This document shows positions 34,558-42,893 of a DNA stretch of 64,000 nt, in pieces. The position numbers and the translations under genes are program-made. Source of the stretch: an uncultured Eubacteriales bacterium (lineage in GTDB: Bacteria > Bacillota > Clostridia > Oscillospirales > Oscillospiraceae); NCBI GenBank assembly GCA_900546075.1, contig URBH01000002.1:15550-79549 (forward strand). Direction: 5' to 3'. The notes below the pieces were generated by a model. That model had not been told where the DNA came from, did no database searches, and was given only the letters and a program-made list of their open reading frames with translations. Position 1 is the first letter of the stretch; the number at the start of each line of letters is the position of its first letter.

Positions 34558-34597
34558 TTGACAACAAATTGACAACAATTTCGTATATCAATACGAA
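34558..34597. repeat. Putative integrase-binding repeats at the left end of the conjugative element
   Basis: TTGACAACAA occurs twice with an 11-base period (34558-34567 and 34569-34578). Next comes a perfect inverted repeat TTCGTAT / ATACGAA with a four-base centre (34580-34597). Such direct repeats next to a short palindrome resemble arm-type and core sites of tyrosine recombinases. They lie 43 bases after lysS, where chromosomal gene content changes to conjugation genes. The exact attachment core is not defined. Confidence 0.45.
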
Positions 34598-34658
34598 GTG
34601 ATGTGACGCAGGATGAAGTTTTGTTAGACCCCAGCGCAAAACAGCATGTATCATTTGA

Positions 34659-34702
34659 GGACACTTTCTGTACGAATTTCCAGAAAGTGTCCTTTTCTTT
34701 TT
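34659..34702 (+). terminator. Strong terminator between lysS and the element's first gene
   Basis: A perfect twelve-pair stem GGACACTTTCTG / CAGAAAGTGTCC with a ten-base loop is followed by TTTTCTTTTT. It would stop lysS read-through into the element. The rest of the 240-base gap shows only the repeats at 34558-34597. Confidence 0.9.
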
Positions 34703-34755
34703 GCAGGTTGCAGCATCTGTCTTGACAAATTCCAATTTGAAAGGATTTTGAACGA

Positions 34756-35028
34756 ATGATCAGTGAACAGACAAAAGAATACTTTGAACTTGGAAAGCGA
34801 AACGATGTTCGTGAGCATGCAAAGAGGCTGCGCCGGCAATTTCTAAGGTATAAAGACGCGGAGATTGTTTACAGCATCCACCATAAGAAGCTTCTGGAGA
34901 TGGCCAACAAAGCAGGCGCTATTTATCGTATCGATGGCACTGTGCTGATTAACCGGGATATCTTCGATCAGTATCTGGAGCAGTTTCACGAGCCCAGTAC
35001 CCTTACGCAAGCGGAGGAAAAACAATGA
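34756..35028 (+). CDS. DUF6462-type small protein
   Basis: 90 residues. The C-terminal half has RYKDAEIVYSIHHKKLLEMA followed by an AIYRIDGTVLINRDIFDQYL stretch, the pattern of small MerR/excisionase-like proteins catalogued as DUF6462. These are frequent on Firmicutes conjugative elements and are probably DNA-binding. It overlaps the next gene by four bases. A TTGACA at 34722 has no matching -10, so the promoter is unclear; AAAGGAT precedes the ATG. Confidence 0.65.
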   Translation: MISEQTKEYFELGKRNDVREHAKRLRRQFLRYKDAEIVYSIHHKKLLEMANKAGAIYRIDGTVLINRDIFDQYLEQFHEPSTLTQAEEKQ

Positions 35029-35537
35029 GCGGGAACCTGTGGATGTTTTCTGATAAGCTGGATGATGAGGATATTGAGATCATGAAGCATGAGTTTATCA
35101 CCTACTATCAAGGCGCAGATTATTACGGTTTGGGCTTGAAGATGTTCACCAGATTGGCTCACGAAGCAGGCGCTGTCTACAAGATAGGCAAGAAGGTACT
35201 AATCCGCCGTACTATCTTTGATGAATACCTTCGGCAGCAGTATCATATTGAGCAAATGGCGTCGCTTGCCGCCGATGGAAAAGAGGCGTCCACAAGGCAG
35301 GGAACGCTTGTACTGGACACCGATAGCGGTCGCATGAACATTCGGTTTGGCTTAAATGACTACTACGGTTTTCTCTCCTGCGGAACGCGAATGGAAGTGC
35401 GGGTAGACGGAGAATGGATCCCGACACGGCTTGAGATGGCTGACAACTGGATCCTGATTGGTATTGAAACAAAAGATATCACCGGCCTGACAGTCAGAAT
35501 CAAAAAGCGATGCAGCAACAAATGCAACTATGCATAG
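35025..35537 (+). CDS. DUF6462-DUF5348 two-domain protein
   Basis: 170 residues. Residues about 15-75 repeat the DUF6462 pattern of the preceding gene (GADYYGLGLKMFTRLAHEAG, then AVYKIGKKVLIRRTIFDEYL). Residues about 90-165 match DUF5348 (GRMNIRFGLNDYYGFLSCGT, then a WIPTRLEMADNWILIGIETK segment). The fusion joins a likely DNA-binding part to a small beta domain of unknown role. A stand-alone DUF5348 copy follows after a terminator. Confidence 0.65.
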   Translation: MSGNLWMFSDKLDDEDIEIMKHEFITYYQGADYYGLGLKMFTRLAHEAGAVYKIGKKVLIRRTIFDEYLRQQYHIEQMASLAADGKEASTRQGTLVLDTDSGRMNIRFGLNDYYGFLSCGTRMEVRVDGEWIPTRLEMADNWILIGIETKDITGLTVRIKKRCSNKCNYA

Positions 35538-35673
35538 CTGTGTACTCCGGGAAGTCCGATTCTTAACTTCTCCCACATTGGAGGTGATAATTTCTCATTT
35601 GCTCGGAGCATCCGAATAGCTCCACATAATTTGATATAGCGCAACTTTCCAAATCCTGCCACACAGGATGGGA

Positions 35674-35710
35674 CCCCGGACGGTTTCTGTCACACCGTTC
35701 GGGGCCTTTT
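35674..35710 (+). terminator. Terminator-like hairpin before the DUF5348 gene
   Basis: CCCCGGACGG / CCGTTCGGGG (one G-T pair) with an eleven-base loop is followed by CCTTTT, 23 bases before the next ATG. The rest of the 195-base gap (35538-35673) has a small GGAGC / GCTCC stem but no gene. Confidence 0.8.
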
Positions 35711-35732
35711 AGCATAGTGACATATTCGGATT

Positions 35733-35945
35733 ATGAAAATAGGAACATTGGTGCCGCAGCGAGACACAGGCCGGATGGACATTCGCTTCTCTCCCAATAA
35801 CTATTACGGAGGATTGCATTGCGGTGAAACCTTAGATGTAAAGATCAATGGGAGATGGGTTTCCACTCGTATTGAAATGGGAAACGATTGGTATCTCGTC
35901 GGCGTCGATACGGATGATCTCGTCGGTTTGATCGTCCGAATCTAA
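35733..35945 (+). CDS. DUF5348 domain protein
   Basis: 70 residues. The whole protein is one DUF5348 domain (GRMDIRFSPNNYYGGLHCGE, then RWVSTRIEMGNDWYLVGVDT), closely similar to the C-terminal domain of the gene before it. It was probably made by duplication. No good ribosome site is seen before the ATG, so translation may be weak or controlled. Function is unknown; the family is common on mobile elements. Confidence 0.65.
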   Translation: MKIGTLVPQRDTGRMDIRFSPNNYYGGLHCGETLDVKINGRWVSTRIEMGNDWYLVGVDTDDLVGLIVRI

Positions 35946-35955
35946 AAGCATAACT

Positions 35956-35984
35956 GGCCAGTAGGAGCATCCTGCTGGCCTTTT
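35956..35984 (+). terminator. Terminator-like hairpin before the 357-residue gene
   Basis: GGCCAGTAGGA / TCCTGCTGGCC (one G-T pair) with loop GCA is followed by TTTTC, 25 bases before the next ATG. Confidence 0.85.
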
Positions 35985-36008
35985 CTATTTCACAGGGAGG
36001 AAAGCAAC

Positions 36009-37082
36009 ATGAAGTGTCTGCGCAAATATCAGTGGGTCAAGCTGCCCAGAGATATTCCGGATATGGGAAAAGGGCTGATGGCCTACTGGGCCATGCTTGC
36101 CTTCCGCGCAGCCTTCCGCAAGGGCAATGCCAGTTACTGCGGCCACAGCAATCCCGTAGCACCCGGAATGTGGGCGGGTGGTGTTGTCGGTCTCAAGAGT
36201 ATTCTGGGTGTCAGGAGCCGTACCAAGGCGCTGCAGATACTCGGCGAGCTTTCCTCCCTTGGCTTTCTGAAATACTCTCTTGACAGCCAGACAAAAAAGC
36301 TGACCTATGAGATCACCGATTGGGTGGTTAAGTGTTCCGGGGCTGAATGTATGTCCGGGACCGTTTACGCTTCCACAGGGTATGGTTTTCTATGCCTGCC
36401 GCGGAACATTACGCAGCGGCTGGCAAACGCTAAGAGAGTTTTCGATGAAGCGGATGCATGGCTTGATCTGTGGTGTCATACCACCTATGAGGACTATGGG
36501 AACGCCTTCTCGTTTCTTGCACCTGTCGTGCAATACGGTAGATTCGGGAGCGTCCTGACTTTGGAAACGCTGGGAGAGCGTTGGGGCTGGGAGAAAACAA
36601 AGGTATGGAGGTTCTTCAAAAAGCATGGGGATGTCTTTTCTCTGTACCGGCTGCCCAGTTCCTATGGCTGTCTCGTGTTTAACGCTTCCTACCCGACCGG
36701 AGCTGATATTCAGCTTCCGGAGCAGGAGATAGTTATGCGTATTTTGCGTAAAATACTTATTTGCTCAGCTTATAAGTGCAAGGGCGGCAGTGAGAACCTA
36801 CGTGTAAATCACATGGTTGCATGGTATAGCAGAGCGGTCATTTTGTCTCAGCAGATGCAACCTGTCCCTGAGATTTCAGAATGCCGCGTTGCGCTTTCTG
36901 ACCCCATAACGCGCGCGTATCTTTCTCATGGTTGGAACTGTGAGCATTGTAGGAACTACCATTATGCCTGCCCGGGTACGTTAGAGGGAACCCCCTGCTT
37001 TTTCCGTTCTGGGCATGAAATCAGAGGACCATGTACACAAGTTGAAAACCACAATTACAACAACGAGGAGATTTTGCCATGA
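36009..37082 (+). CDS. Element-encoded protein with two helix-turn-helix-like regions, function unknown
   Basis: 357 residues from ATG 36009 after GGGAGG. I do not recognise the family with certainty. Two stretches look like winged helices: residues about 60-90 (LKSILGVRSRTKALQILGEL) and about 180-215 (LTLETLGERWGWEKTKVWRF). This order recalls replisome-organiser or initiator proteins. The C-terminus has a Cys/His cluster, CEHCRNYHYACPG and a further Cys, that could bind zinc. It overlaps the next regulator by four bases. A DNA-binding role in element replication or control is an inference. Confidence 0.6.
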   Translation: MKCLRKYQWVKLPRDIPDMGKGLMAYWAMLAFRAAFRKGNASYCGHSNPVAPGMWAGGVVGLKSILGVRSRTKALQILGELSSLGFLKYSLDSQTKKLTYEITDWVVKCSGAECMSGTVYASTGYGFLCLPRNITQRLANAKRVFDEADAWLDLWCHTTYEDYGNAFSFLAPVVQYGRFGSVLTLETLGERWGWEKTKVWRFFKKHGDVFSLYRLPSSYGCLVFNASYPTGADIQLPEQEIVMRILRKILICSAYKCKGGSENLRVNHMVAWYSRAVILSQQMQPVPEISECRVALSDPITRAYLSHGWNCEHCRNYHYACPGTLEGTPCFFRSGHEIRGPCTQVENHNYNNEEILP

Positions 37083-37705
37083 AAAGTAAAAAGCCGTCAC
37101 TATACGATGCACAGGAGGAGCAGATTCAGCTGCAATCTGCCTCCTTTGTAGATTTCCTGACACGGAAAGGTGTCCTTGAAGATCATAACATCGACAACGA
37201 GCGTGTCCGGAAGGCCAAAAAGGATACTGCACAGAGAGCATATCACAATACCGAGGTCTTGCTGAGCCAGTATCGTCTGATTATCTGGGTATTGGAATGC
37301 ATCCCCGGAGAACTGTCCGATGAGCTGGAAGTCCCTGTACATGACATCGATGCTCTGGCGGAGAAAATCGATATCCAGACCTCCCTTGAAAATGCGCGGA
37401 TCGAAAGTCGGGTAAATGCCATGATGAAGACCCGATATCTGGTAGATCGCATCCATGAAGCTCTTGCGGTTATCCGGAAGAAACCCGGCAACGGAGAAGA
37501 TCTGTACTCCGTCCTTTATACGACATATCTTGACCCTGTTGAGAGAAAACATGAAGAAATCCTCAAAGAGCTTCGCATGACGTCAAGAACCTATTACCGC
37601 TTACGAAGGGAAGCCATCACAATCATGTCCATTCGGCTGTGGTCTGCCCCTTCCGGGGAAACTGCCTCGTGGCTTGAAGTCCTCACTATCCTCGAAGAGA
37701 TGTAA
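37079..37705 (+). CDS. ArpU/sigma-like transcriptional regulator
   Basis: 208 residues. The C-terminal third has a sigma-region-4-like helix-turn-helix (HEEILKELRMTSRTYYRLRR followed by EAITIMSIRLW), as in ArpU and RinA phage late regulators. The N-terminal part is helical and charged. It lies just before the promoter of the transfer operon, so it is a candidate activator of conjugation genes. That role is inferred from position. Confidence 0.65.
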   Translation: MKSKKPSLYDAQEEQIQLQSASFVDFLTRKGVLEDHNIDNERVRKAKKDTAQRAYHNTEVLLSQYRLIIWVLECIPGELSDELEVPVHDIDALAEKIDIQTSLENARIESRVNAMMKTRYLVDRIHEALAVIRKKPGNGEDLYSVLYTTYLDPVERKHEEILKELRMTSRTYYRLRREAITIMSIRLWSAPSGETASWLEVLTILEEM

Positions 37706-37762
37706 AAGATGGGATGACAAACGGGATGAAACATGCGAAAACATTTTGGCAGGTCTTTGCTG

Positions 37763-37791
37763 ATGACTAGAGAATGGCAATGTGATATAAT
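37763..37791 (+). promoter_or_regulatory. Candidate promoter of the transfer operon
   Basis: ATGACT (37763-37768) and TATAAT (37786-37791) are 17 bases apart. The -35 box is poor (4 of 6), consistent with a need for an activator. Confidence 0.6.
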
Positions 37792-37810
37792 CTTATCGTC
37801 CAAAGTGGAC

Positions 37811-37875
37811 GAAACGATCAGGCACTGTTTTGAGAGCTGATTCTGGCTCCTCAGAATGGTGCCTTTTGTCGTTTC
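37811..37875 (+). terminator. Leader hairpin / possible attenuator before the transfer genes
   Basis: AGGCAC (37820-37825) pairs with GTGCCT (37859-37864), followed by TTTTG. Inner ATTCTG / CAGAAT and outer GAAACGA / TCGTTTC pairings extend it. It begins about 20 bases after the transcription start, a usual place for an attenuator. Confidence 0.6.
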
Positions 37876-37901
37876 ATCACCAAGAAAGGAGGAAGTAGCA
37901 C

Positions 37902-38261
37902 ATGGTTAAACAGATTACCAGAGGCAAAGACATCGCCAGAAACACCTACTGGTCCGCAGTTGGTATGACCGCGGCTACCATGCTGGCAGTCCAGCCCGTT
38001 TTCGCAGACACCATCTGGGATCGTTTCTCTACGATCCTGAAGGATGTTTACGGTCAGGTCGTTGCCATCAGCACCATCGTTGCCGTCACAGTCGCAGCCA
38101 TTGCACTGCTGATCCGCATGATTTCCCGCAATCAGCGAGCCGTTGAAGAAGCTACCAGCTGGCTGAAGCGCATCGTCGTGACCTGGATCATCCTGAACTC
38201 TCTGGGCTTCGTTGTAGCCTACCTGCAGCCCTTGATTCAGGGCGGCAGTTACTCCGGCTAG
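37902..38261 (+). CDS. VirB2/TrbC-like conjugative pilin
   Basis: 119 residues from ATG 37902 after AAAGGAGG. An N-terminal signal-like segment ends near VQPVFADTIWDRF. Two hydrophobic helices follow (VVAISTIVAVTVAAIALLIR and VVTWIILNSLGFVVAYLQPL). This arrangement is that of VirB2-type pilins of Gram-positive type IV secretion systems. It is the first gene of the transfer operon, directly before the VirB6-like protein, as expected. The ending GGSYSG is short and glycine-rich. Confidence 0.75.
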   Translation: MVKQITRGKDIARNTYWSAVGMTAATMLAVQPVFADTIWDRFSTILKDVYGQVVAISTIVAVTVAAIALLIRMISRNQRAVEEATSWLKRIVVTWIILNSLGFVVAYLQPLIQGGSYSG

Positions 38262-38296
38262 GCGAGGCATAGGGAATATCCAGACTTACCAAGGAG

Positions 38297-40798
38297 GTGA
38301 TACCCATACTAGACTGGATATTCGAGGGTATCGTCAATTGGGTGGCAAGTGTCGTCTCCCAGCTGTTTGACGCGGTGTCCGGGCTGTTCCTTGAAGCGCT
38401 CGGTACCGATATGACGGCGATGGAAGAATACTTCCCCTTCGTCACCAAGGCCTACGATGTCATGCAGGTAACAGCATGGGCAATCTTAATTCTGATTACC
38501 ATATGGCAGCTGTTTCGAGCATTCGGAGGGCCTATTACAGAAGCCGAAAACCCTTGGCATCTGCTGGTCCGGAGTTCTGTCTACGGCCTTCTGATTGGCT
38601 ACGCCAAACCCATTTTCTCCCTGTGCCTGAACATTGCGCGGGCGCCCTATACAACCCTTATGGAGTTATCCATGACCGCAGAGGATTTCACCTTTGCGGG
38701 CGTGGAGCAAACCCTCACCAATGGCCTGTTGACGATTGTGTCAGCTGCAACCGTTGTCGGTCTGATCCTGATCCTCATTCTGGAAATCGCTCTGGGCTGG
38801 AACTACTTCAAGCTCCTGCTGGAAACTGTAGAACGGTACATCGTTGTTGGTGTTCTGTGCTATACCTCACCTCTCGCCTTTTCTATGGGCGGCTCCAAAA
38901 CCACGAGTACCGTGTTCAAATCCTGGTGCAGAATGGTTGGTTCCCAACTGCTGCTCCTTGTCATGAACGTCTGGTTCCTTCGTGGTTTTGCCTCGTCCAT
39001 GGGACAGTTCATCGCAAACGGTGGTGCGCTGACCACCGGTAAAGGAAGCATTTTCCTGTGGATGTTCTGCGCACTGGCTTATCTGAAGTGCGCCCAGCGA
39101 TTCGACAGCTATCTGGCCTCCATCGGCTTGAATGTGGCGCAGACCGGGTCCAGCATGGGCATGGAACTGATGATGGCTGCCAGAGTCATCTCCGGGGCAG
39201 GCAGCAGTGTTCGCAGCGCGGGCAGTGTCTTCGGCCGGGGCGGAAATGCCGCTGCTACCGGAACCGGTGCTGCCGCAAATGGCTTTGCCTCCGGTTTCGC
39301 TTCCAGATTCAGCCCCAACTCCTATGTCCGTGATGCCGTTGTAGAAGGTGGCTCCCGCATGGGCTTCAATGGCGGTGCCGGATTCGTTGGCCGCGCCTTC
39401 GGTGGTATCGCCGCCCGGAATGGTGCTACCCTGAATGGGAACTCCATTTCCTCTGTAGCGGCCAGAGCGCCCAGCACTTCCGGCACGATTGCCGGTGATA
39501 TAGCGGACAGGAGCCTTGGCAACTATATGCCCCAGATGCAGGGATTCCAGCTTCAGGGAACGCAAATCACAGGAGGCCATATCAGTACGACCGCAGTTTC
39601 CGCGGATGGCAAATCGGCTTCTTTGGATATGTTCAACGCCTCTCAGTTTGAAAAGCCAGAAGTTCCCCACAGCGTGGTTACTGCGGCGGATGGAAGCCAG
39701 TGGTATCAGATGGCCAGCGGCGAGGGCCGCGGCGCCTTTTACGATGTACCCACCTTCCATGGTGTTGGAGCAGATATCCCCAACACAGCAGCAGGTGATG
39801 GCGTGTCCGGAGCATCTCAGCCCGGCGAAAGCGGCCAGAGCTTCGGCGAGACGCTTACCCACGATGGCGTTGAAGGCCATCCCGGCATGGTGACTTACCC
39901 CGGCGCAGCAGACGGAATTGGTGCAGCGGATACCCCGGCTCCGGAGAGTACCCTGCTTACAGGAGTTGCCGCATCCCCTGTGGGCGGAGGAGATCAACCG
40001 CCCATTGGATACGGCAACGGCGCTCCCTCCGTGGATACCGTTTACGGCAACGCCCCCGAAGCACAACACTTTGGTGCTGCATATGCGGGTGGCTTTGGCG
40101 AGTCTCCCCAGAACGGCGCTCAATTTGCAGATCATGGAGAAAACGTTGGTCAGGGATTCTATTCCGAGGCGCCCCTTGTGGCAGCAACCTTCCCCAGCGC
40201 ACCGGAGGGTACTTCCCTGCGCACCGTGGGCGACGGCGTTATCGAAGCCAGTTCCCCGGATGGAGGCAACACGCTCTGGTACAACAGCGCCTATTATCAG
40301 GAACCCGATGCGCCCCACAGCGTCATGCAGTCTTCCAACGGTGTGGATTGGTATGCCATGCAGCAGCAGGGCAACATTCCCCAGTTTGAAGTTGGCGAGG
40401 CCGCAGCTGCTTATAATCAGGCGGCATTCCAGAACTTTATGCCCGGTTATGATCTTCCTGTTTCTCAGGTTGATGGCACACACCGTCAGGACGGCTACTT
40501 TGAAGTCCGGCACGAGGATGGCTCTGGCACGAAGTTCTATGATATCGCCAGATATGCCGCACCTCGTGGTGACTATCAGGTCTTCGAGGATTCCCGCGGC
40601 AGTCAGTGGTACGCAATTCAGGGCGATGCCGCTGTCGACCGCAAACCCGTCTACGAGAACGGTAAGCCTGTCTATGACAACGGAAAACTCCGCACGACCA
40701 ATGTGGAAACCATTCGTTACAAGCAGACGCCCACCCGATTCGCTGAGCCTGAAAAGCGCGGAGATATCGAACGAAAGCCCCCAAAAAGAAAAATGTAA
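38297..40798 (+). CDS. VirB6/TrbL-like conjugation channel protein with long repeat-containing tail
   Basis: 833 residues. The first 290 residues contain about six membrane helices and the family pattern LFLEALGTDMTAMEEYFPFV, then NPWHLLVRSSVYGLLIGYAK. The rest is hydrophilic and Gly/Ala/Ser-rich, with three degenerate repeats at about 39600-39770, 40250-40395 and 40510-40622. They share DG-x-Y-P-HSV-x-G-x-WY. The start is uncertain: GTG 38297 overlaps the AAGGAGG site, whereas an ATA at 38306 has ideal spacing. VirB6 proteins form part of the inner-membrane channel. Confidence 0.85.
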   Translation: MIPILDWIFEGIVNWVASVVSQLFDAVSGLFLEALGTDMTAMEEYFPFVTKAYDVMQVTAWAILILITIWQLFRAFGGPITEAENPWHLLVRSSVYGLLIGYAKPIFSLCLNIARAPYTTLMELSMTAEDFTFAGVEQTLTNGLLTIVSAATVVGLILILILEIALGWNYFKLLLETVERYIVVGVLCYTSPLAFSMGGSKTTSTVFKSWCRMVGSQLLLLVMNVWFLRGFASSMGQFIANGGALTTGKGSIFLWMFCALAYLKCAQRFDSYLASIGLNVAQTGSSMGMELMMAARVISGAGSSVRSAGSVFGRGGNAAATGTGAAANGFASGFASRFSPNSYVRDAVVEGGSRMGFNGGAGFVGRAFGGIAARNGATLNGNSISSVAARAPSTSGTIAGDIADRSLGNYMPQMQGFQLQGTQITGGHISTTAVSADGKSASLDMFNASQFEKPEVPHSVVTAADGSQWYQMASGEGRGAFYDVPTFHGVGADIPNTAAGDGVSGASQPGESGQSFGETLTHDGVEGHPGMVTYPGAADGIGAADTPAPESTLLTGVAASPVGGGDQPPIGYGNGAPSVDTVYGNAPEAQHFGAAYAGGFGESPQNGAQFADHGENVGQGFYSEAPLVAATFPSAPEGTSLRTVGDGVIEASSPDGGNTLWYNSAYYQEPDAPHSVMQSSNGVDWYAMQQQGNIPQFEVGEAAAAYNQAAFQNFMPGYDLPVSQVDGTHRQDGYFEVRHEDGSGTKFYDIARYAAPRGDYQVFEDSRGSQWYAIQGDAAVDRKPVYENGKPVYDNGKLRTTNVETIRYKQTPTRFAEPEKRGDIERKPPKRKM

Positions 40799-40804
40799 CC
40801 AGAT

Positions 40805-40841
40805 GGCCATGGTTGTGAATCTCACGATCATGGCCTTTTTT
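40805..40841 (+). terminator. Terminator-like hairpin inside the transfer operon
   Basis: GGCCATGGTTGTGA / TCACGATCATGGCC (two non-Watson-Crick pairs) with loop ATC is followed by six T residues. It sits seven bases after the virB6 stop and 24 bases before the next ATG. As drawn it should stop most transcripts, which is odd inside a transfer operon. Confidence 0.85.
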
Positions 40842-40864
40842 CATTCCAAAACGGAGGTGATTCC

Positions 40865-42889
40865 ATGGCCGAGCCGGAAAAAGATCAGATCGGCGATGGT
40901 CAAGACAATTTTGGTCAAGCTGCCGGGAAAGCAATTCAGGCAGCGAAGCAAATCTCTCATGATGCTGCCGCAGAGGCAGCCGTAAAAGGTGCGGAAGCAA
41001 CAGCAAATGCGGCCGCTGCAGTGGTTCAAGCCGGTGCGGAAAGCGGCAAAGCCGTTGCTGAAATCGCCGCAGGTACTGCCGCCGGAGGCCCGTGGGGCGC
41101 AATTCTTTCCGCCGCGTGGGCAATGCGCCACAGCTTGTTCAAGGTTCTGGTCTGCATCTGCCTGTTCCTCCTGATTATCGTCATCCTTATCTGCTCCATC
41201 CCGAGTATCGTTCTGGACAGTGTGTTTGGCCTGAACGGGGTTCCTCCCGCAGAAGAAGTCACGCTGGAATCGTCCTACTCTGAAATGTCCAATGCGGTAT
41301 CGGCAGTGATCGACGCAGGGTATGACCAGTCCCTTGCCAGAGTCGAGGAAATTATTCTGGATGGCGGTTATGACTATGACCTTTCCATGGATGCCCTTAT
41401 CAACCATGCGCAATCGTCTGCCGGTTATGATGTTTGTTACATTCTGGCCGCCTATTCCGCTTCCTTACAGCAGAAAGGCATATCCGTGGAGGATATGGTG
41501 GCGAAGCTGGCCAGAATCTCCGATCAGATGTTTCCGGTATCCTACGTAGAACGGCAGCAGGAAAGGCTCGTACCTGTAAGTTATTCCACTTACAAGCCCG
41601 TGACAGTAACCGTTGTGACACACATTGAATCGGCAGGCATTGTCAATAACGTTCCCCGCTATAACTACACCACTGAACGGCGGCACTACTATCTTCCGGA
41701 CGAGGCAAGGGAATCTGATGAAGAAATCACGGTTCCCAAGTACAAAGCAGTTTCCGTGACGGTACCGATCTATTCTGGCAGTAAGATTTCCGGCACCCGG
41801 ACAGAGACCTATTATGAAGCAGACGGTGACGAAACGCTTGAACCAACCACCGAAATTATCAAGTATGTGGAATGTACCATTTCGCCCTTCGACAATTCGG
41901 TGATCCTGGAAGCCTTTGGCATTGACACCTCAGCACAATACCCCCAATTCAATCTGACCTACGGTGAGGTAATTCAGAATATGGCAAATGCCTTAAAGAT
42001 GACCCTGTACGGCACTTTGGGAAGCGGCACGTCCGTTCCCCTCACAGATGCTGAGCTGATCGCATTTGTCAACAGCCTCAGCTGTAATGACACCAGAAAG
42101 CATATCGTCACAACCGCTCTGTCGCTGGTAGGAAAGGTTCCTTATTTCTGGGGCGGCAAAAGCGAAGCCGGATGGAATGACGAATGGAACACTCCCAAGC
42201 TGGTTACCGCTGCCGGATCAAGTTCCACGGGAACGATTCGTCCGTATGGGCTGGATTGCTCCGGGTTTACCGACTGGGTGTACAAAACCGCCCTTGGCAT
42301 CAGCATTCAGGCCGGCTCTTGGGCGCAGTACACAAGCTCTACTCCCATTTCCGAAGCGGAGCTTCTTCCCGGTGATCTGGGTTTCCTCCTGAATGACGGC
42401 GGCACTACAGACCATGTTCTTATTTTCGCCGGTTACGATGAGGGCGGCAACCGGAAATGGGTGCATTCGGAGGGTGGCATTGGCGTCCATATCAACACCC
42501 CCGGCTATGACTCCAAACTGGTTCTGCGAAGACCTTCCGGGGTTAATTTCGAGCAGGATGTCAGCAGTCCAGCCTATGGCGAACCGCTTTACTCCCTTGA
42601 AGTCAATGTGACCCATTACTGTGCCTGCACCAAGTGCTGCGGCCCCAATGCCAAGGGCATTACTGCCAGCGGCAAAAGAGTCGCGGTCGGTATGGTTGCC
42701 ATGTCCAGCTACTACCCATTCGGTACCCAAATTATGATCAACGGCATCATGTACACAGTTGAGGACCGGGGTGGCTCCGGTATCGAGAACAACATTGCCC
42801 GCGTCGATATCTTTGTCCCGGATCACAACGAAGCACTGCGGTTGGGACGCTTTAACACCACCGCTTACATTTACAGAATTGGAAGGTGA
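40865..42889 (+). CDS. Conjugation-linked cell-wall hydrolase: NlpC/P60 plus 3D domain
   Basis: 674 residues. An Ala-rich cytoplasmic start and one membrane helix (residues about 95-120) place the rest outside. Residues about 415-560 are an NlpC/P60 peptidase with the active Cys in GLDCSGFTDWVY and His in TDHVLIFAGYDE. The last 110 residues are a 3D domain (VEDRGG, then RVDIFVPDHNEALRLG), named for its aspartates and found in lytic transglycosylase-like enzymes. It would open peptidoglycan for the secretion channel, the role of VirB1 in other systems. GGAGGTG lies nine bases before the ATG. Confidence 0.88.
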   Translation: MAEPEKDQIGDGQDNFGQAAGKAIQAAKQISHDAAAEAAVKGAEATANAAAAVVQAGAESGKAVAEIAAGTAAGGPWGAILSAAWAMRHSLFKVLVCICLFLLIIVILICSIPSIVLDSVFGLNGVPPAEEVTLESSYSEMSNAVSAVIDAGYDQSLARVEEIILDGGYDYDLSMDALINHAQSSAGYDVCYILAAYSASLQQKGISVEDMVAKLARISDQMFPVSYVERQQERLVPVSYSTYKPVTVTVVTHIESAGIVNNVPRYNYTTERRHYYLPDEARESDEEITVPKYKAVSVTVPIYSGSKISGTRTETYYEADGDETLEPTTEIIKYVECTISPFDNSVILEAFGIDTSAQYPQFNLTYGEVIQNMANALKMTLYGTLGSGTSVPLTDAELIAFVNSLSCNDTRKHIVTTALSLVGKVPYFWGGKSEAGWNDEWNTPKLVTAAGSSSTGTIRPYGLDCSGFTDWVYKTALGISIQAGSWAQYTSSTPISEAELLPGDLGFLLNDGGTTDHVLIFAGYDEGGNRKWVHSEGGIGVHINTPGYDSKLVLRRPSGVNFEQDVSSPAYGEPLYSLEVNVTHYCACTKCCGPNAKGITASGKRVAVGMVAMSSYYPFGTQIMINGIMYTVEDRGGSGIENNIARVDIFVPDHNEALRLGRFNTTAYIYRIGR

Positions 42890-42893
42890 AGAA

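Noticed and set aside
34515..34650. tRNA gene or tRNA 3' end as the integration target
   Set aside because: No cloverleaf, T-loop or CCA end can be found; lysS flank itself appears to be the target.
34722..34750. TTGACA before the first gene of the conjugative element as a promoter
   Set aside because: The -10 position reads ATTTTG, too poor to support a call.
38867..40831. 654-codon minus-strand ORF opposite the VirB6-like gene
   Set aside because: Shadow ORF from Gly/Ala-rich coding sequence; the plus-strand protein is clearly real.
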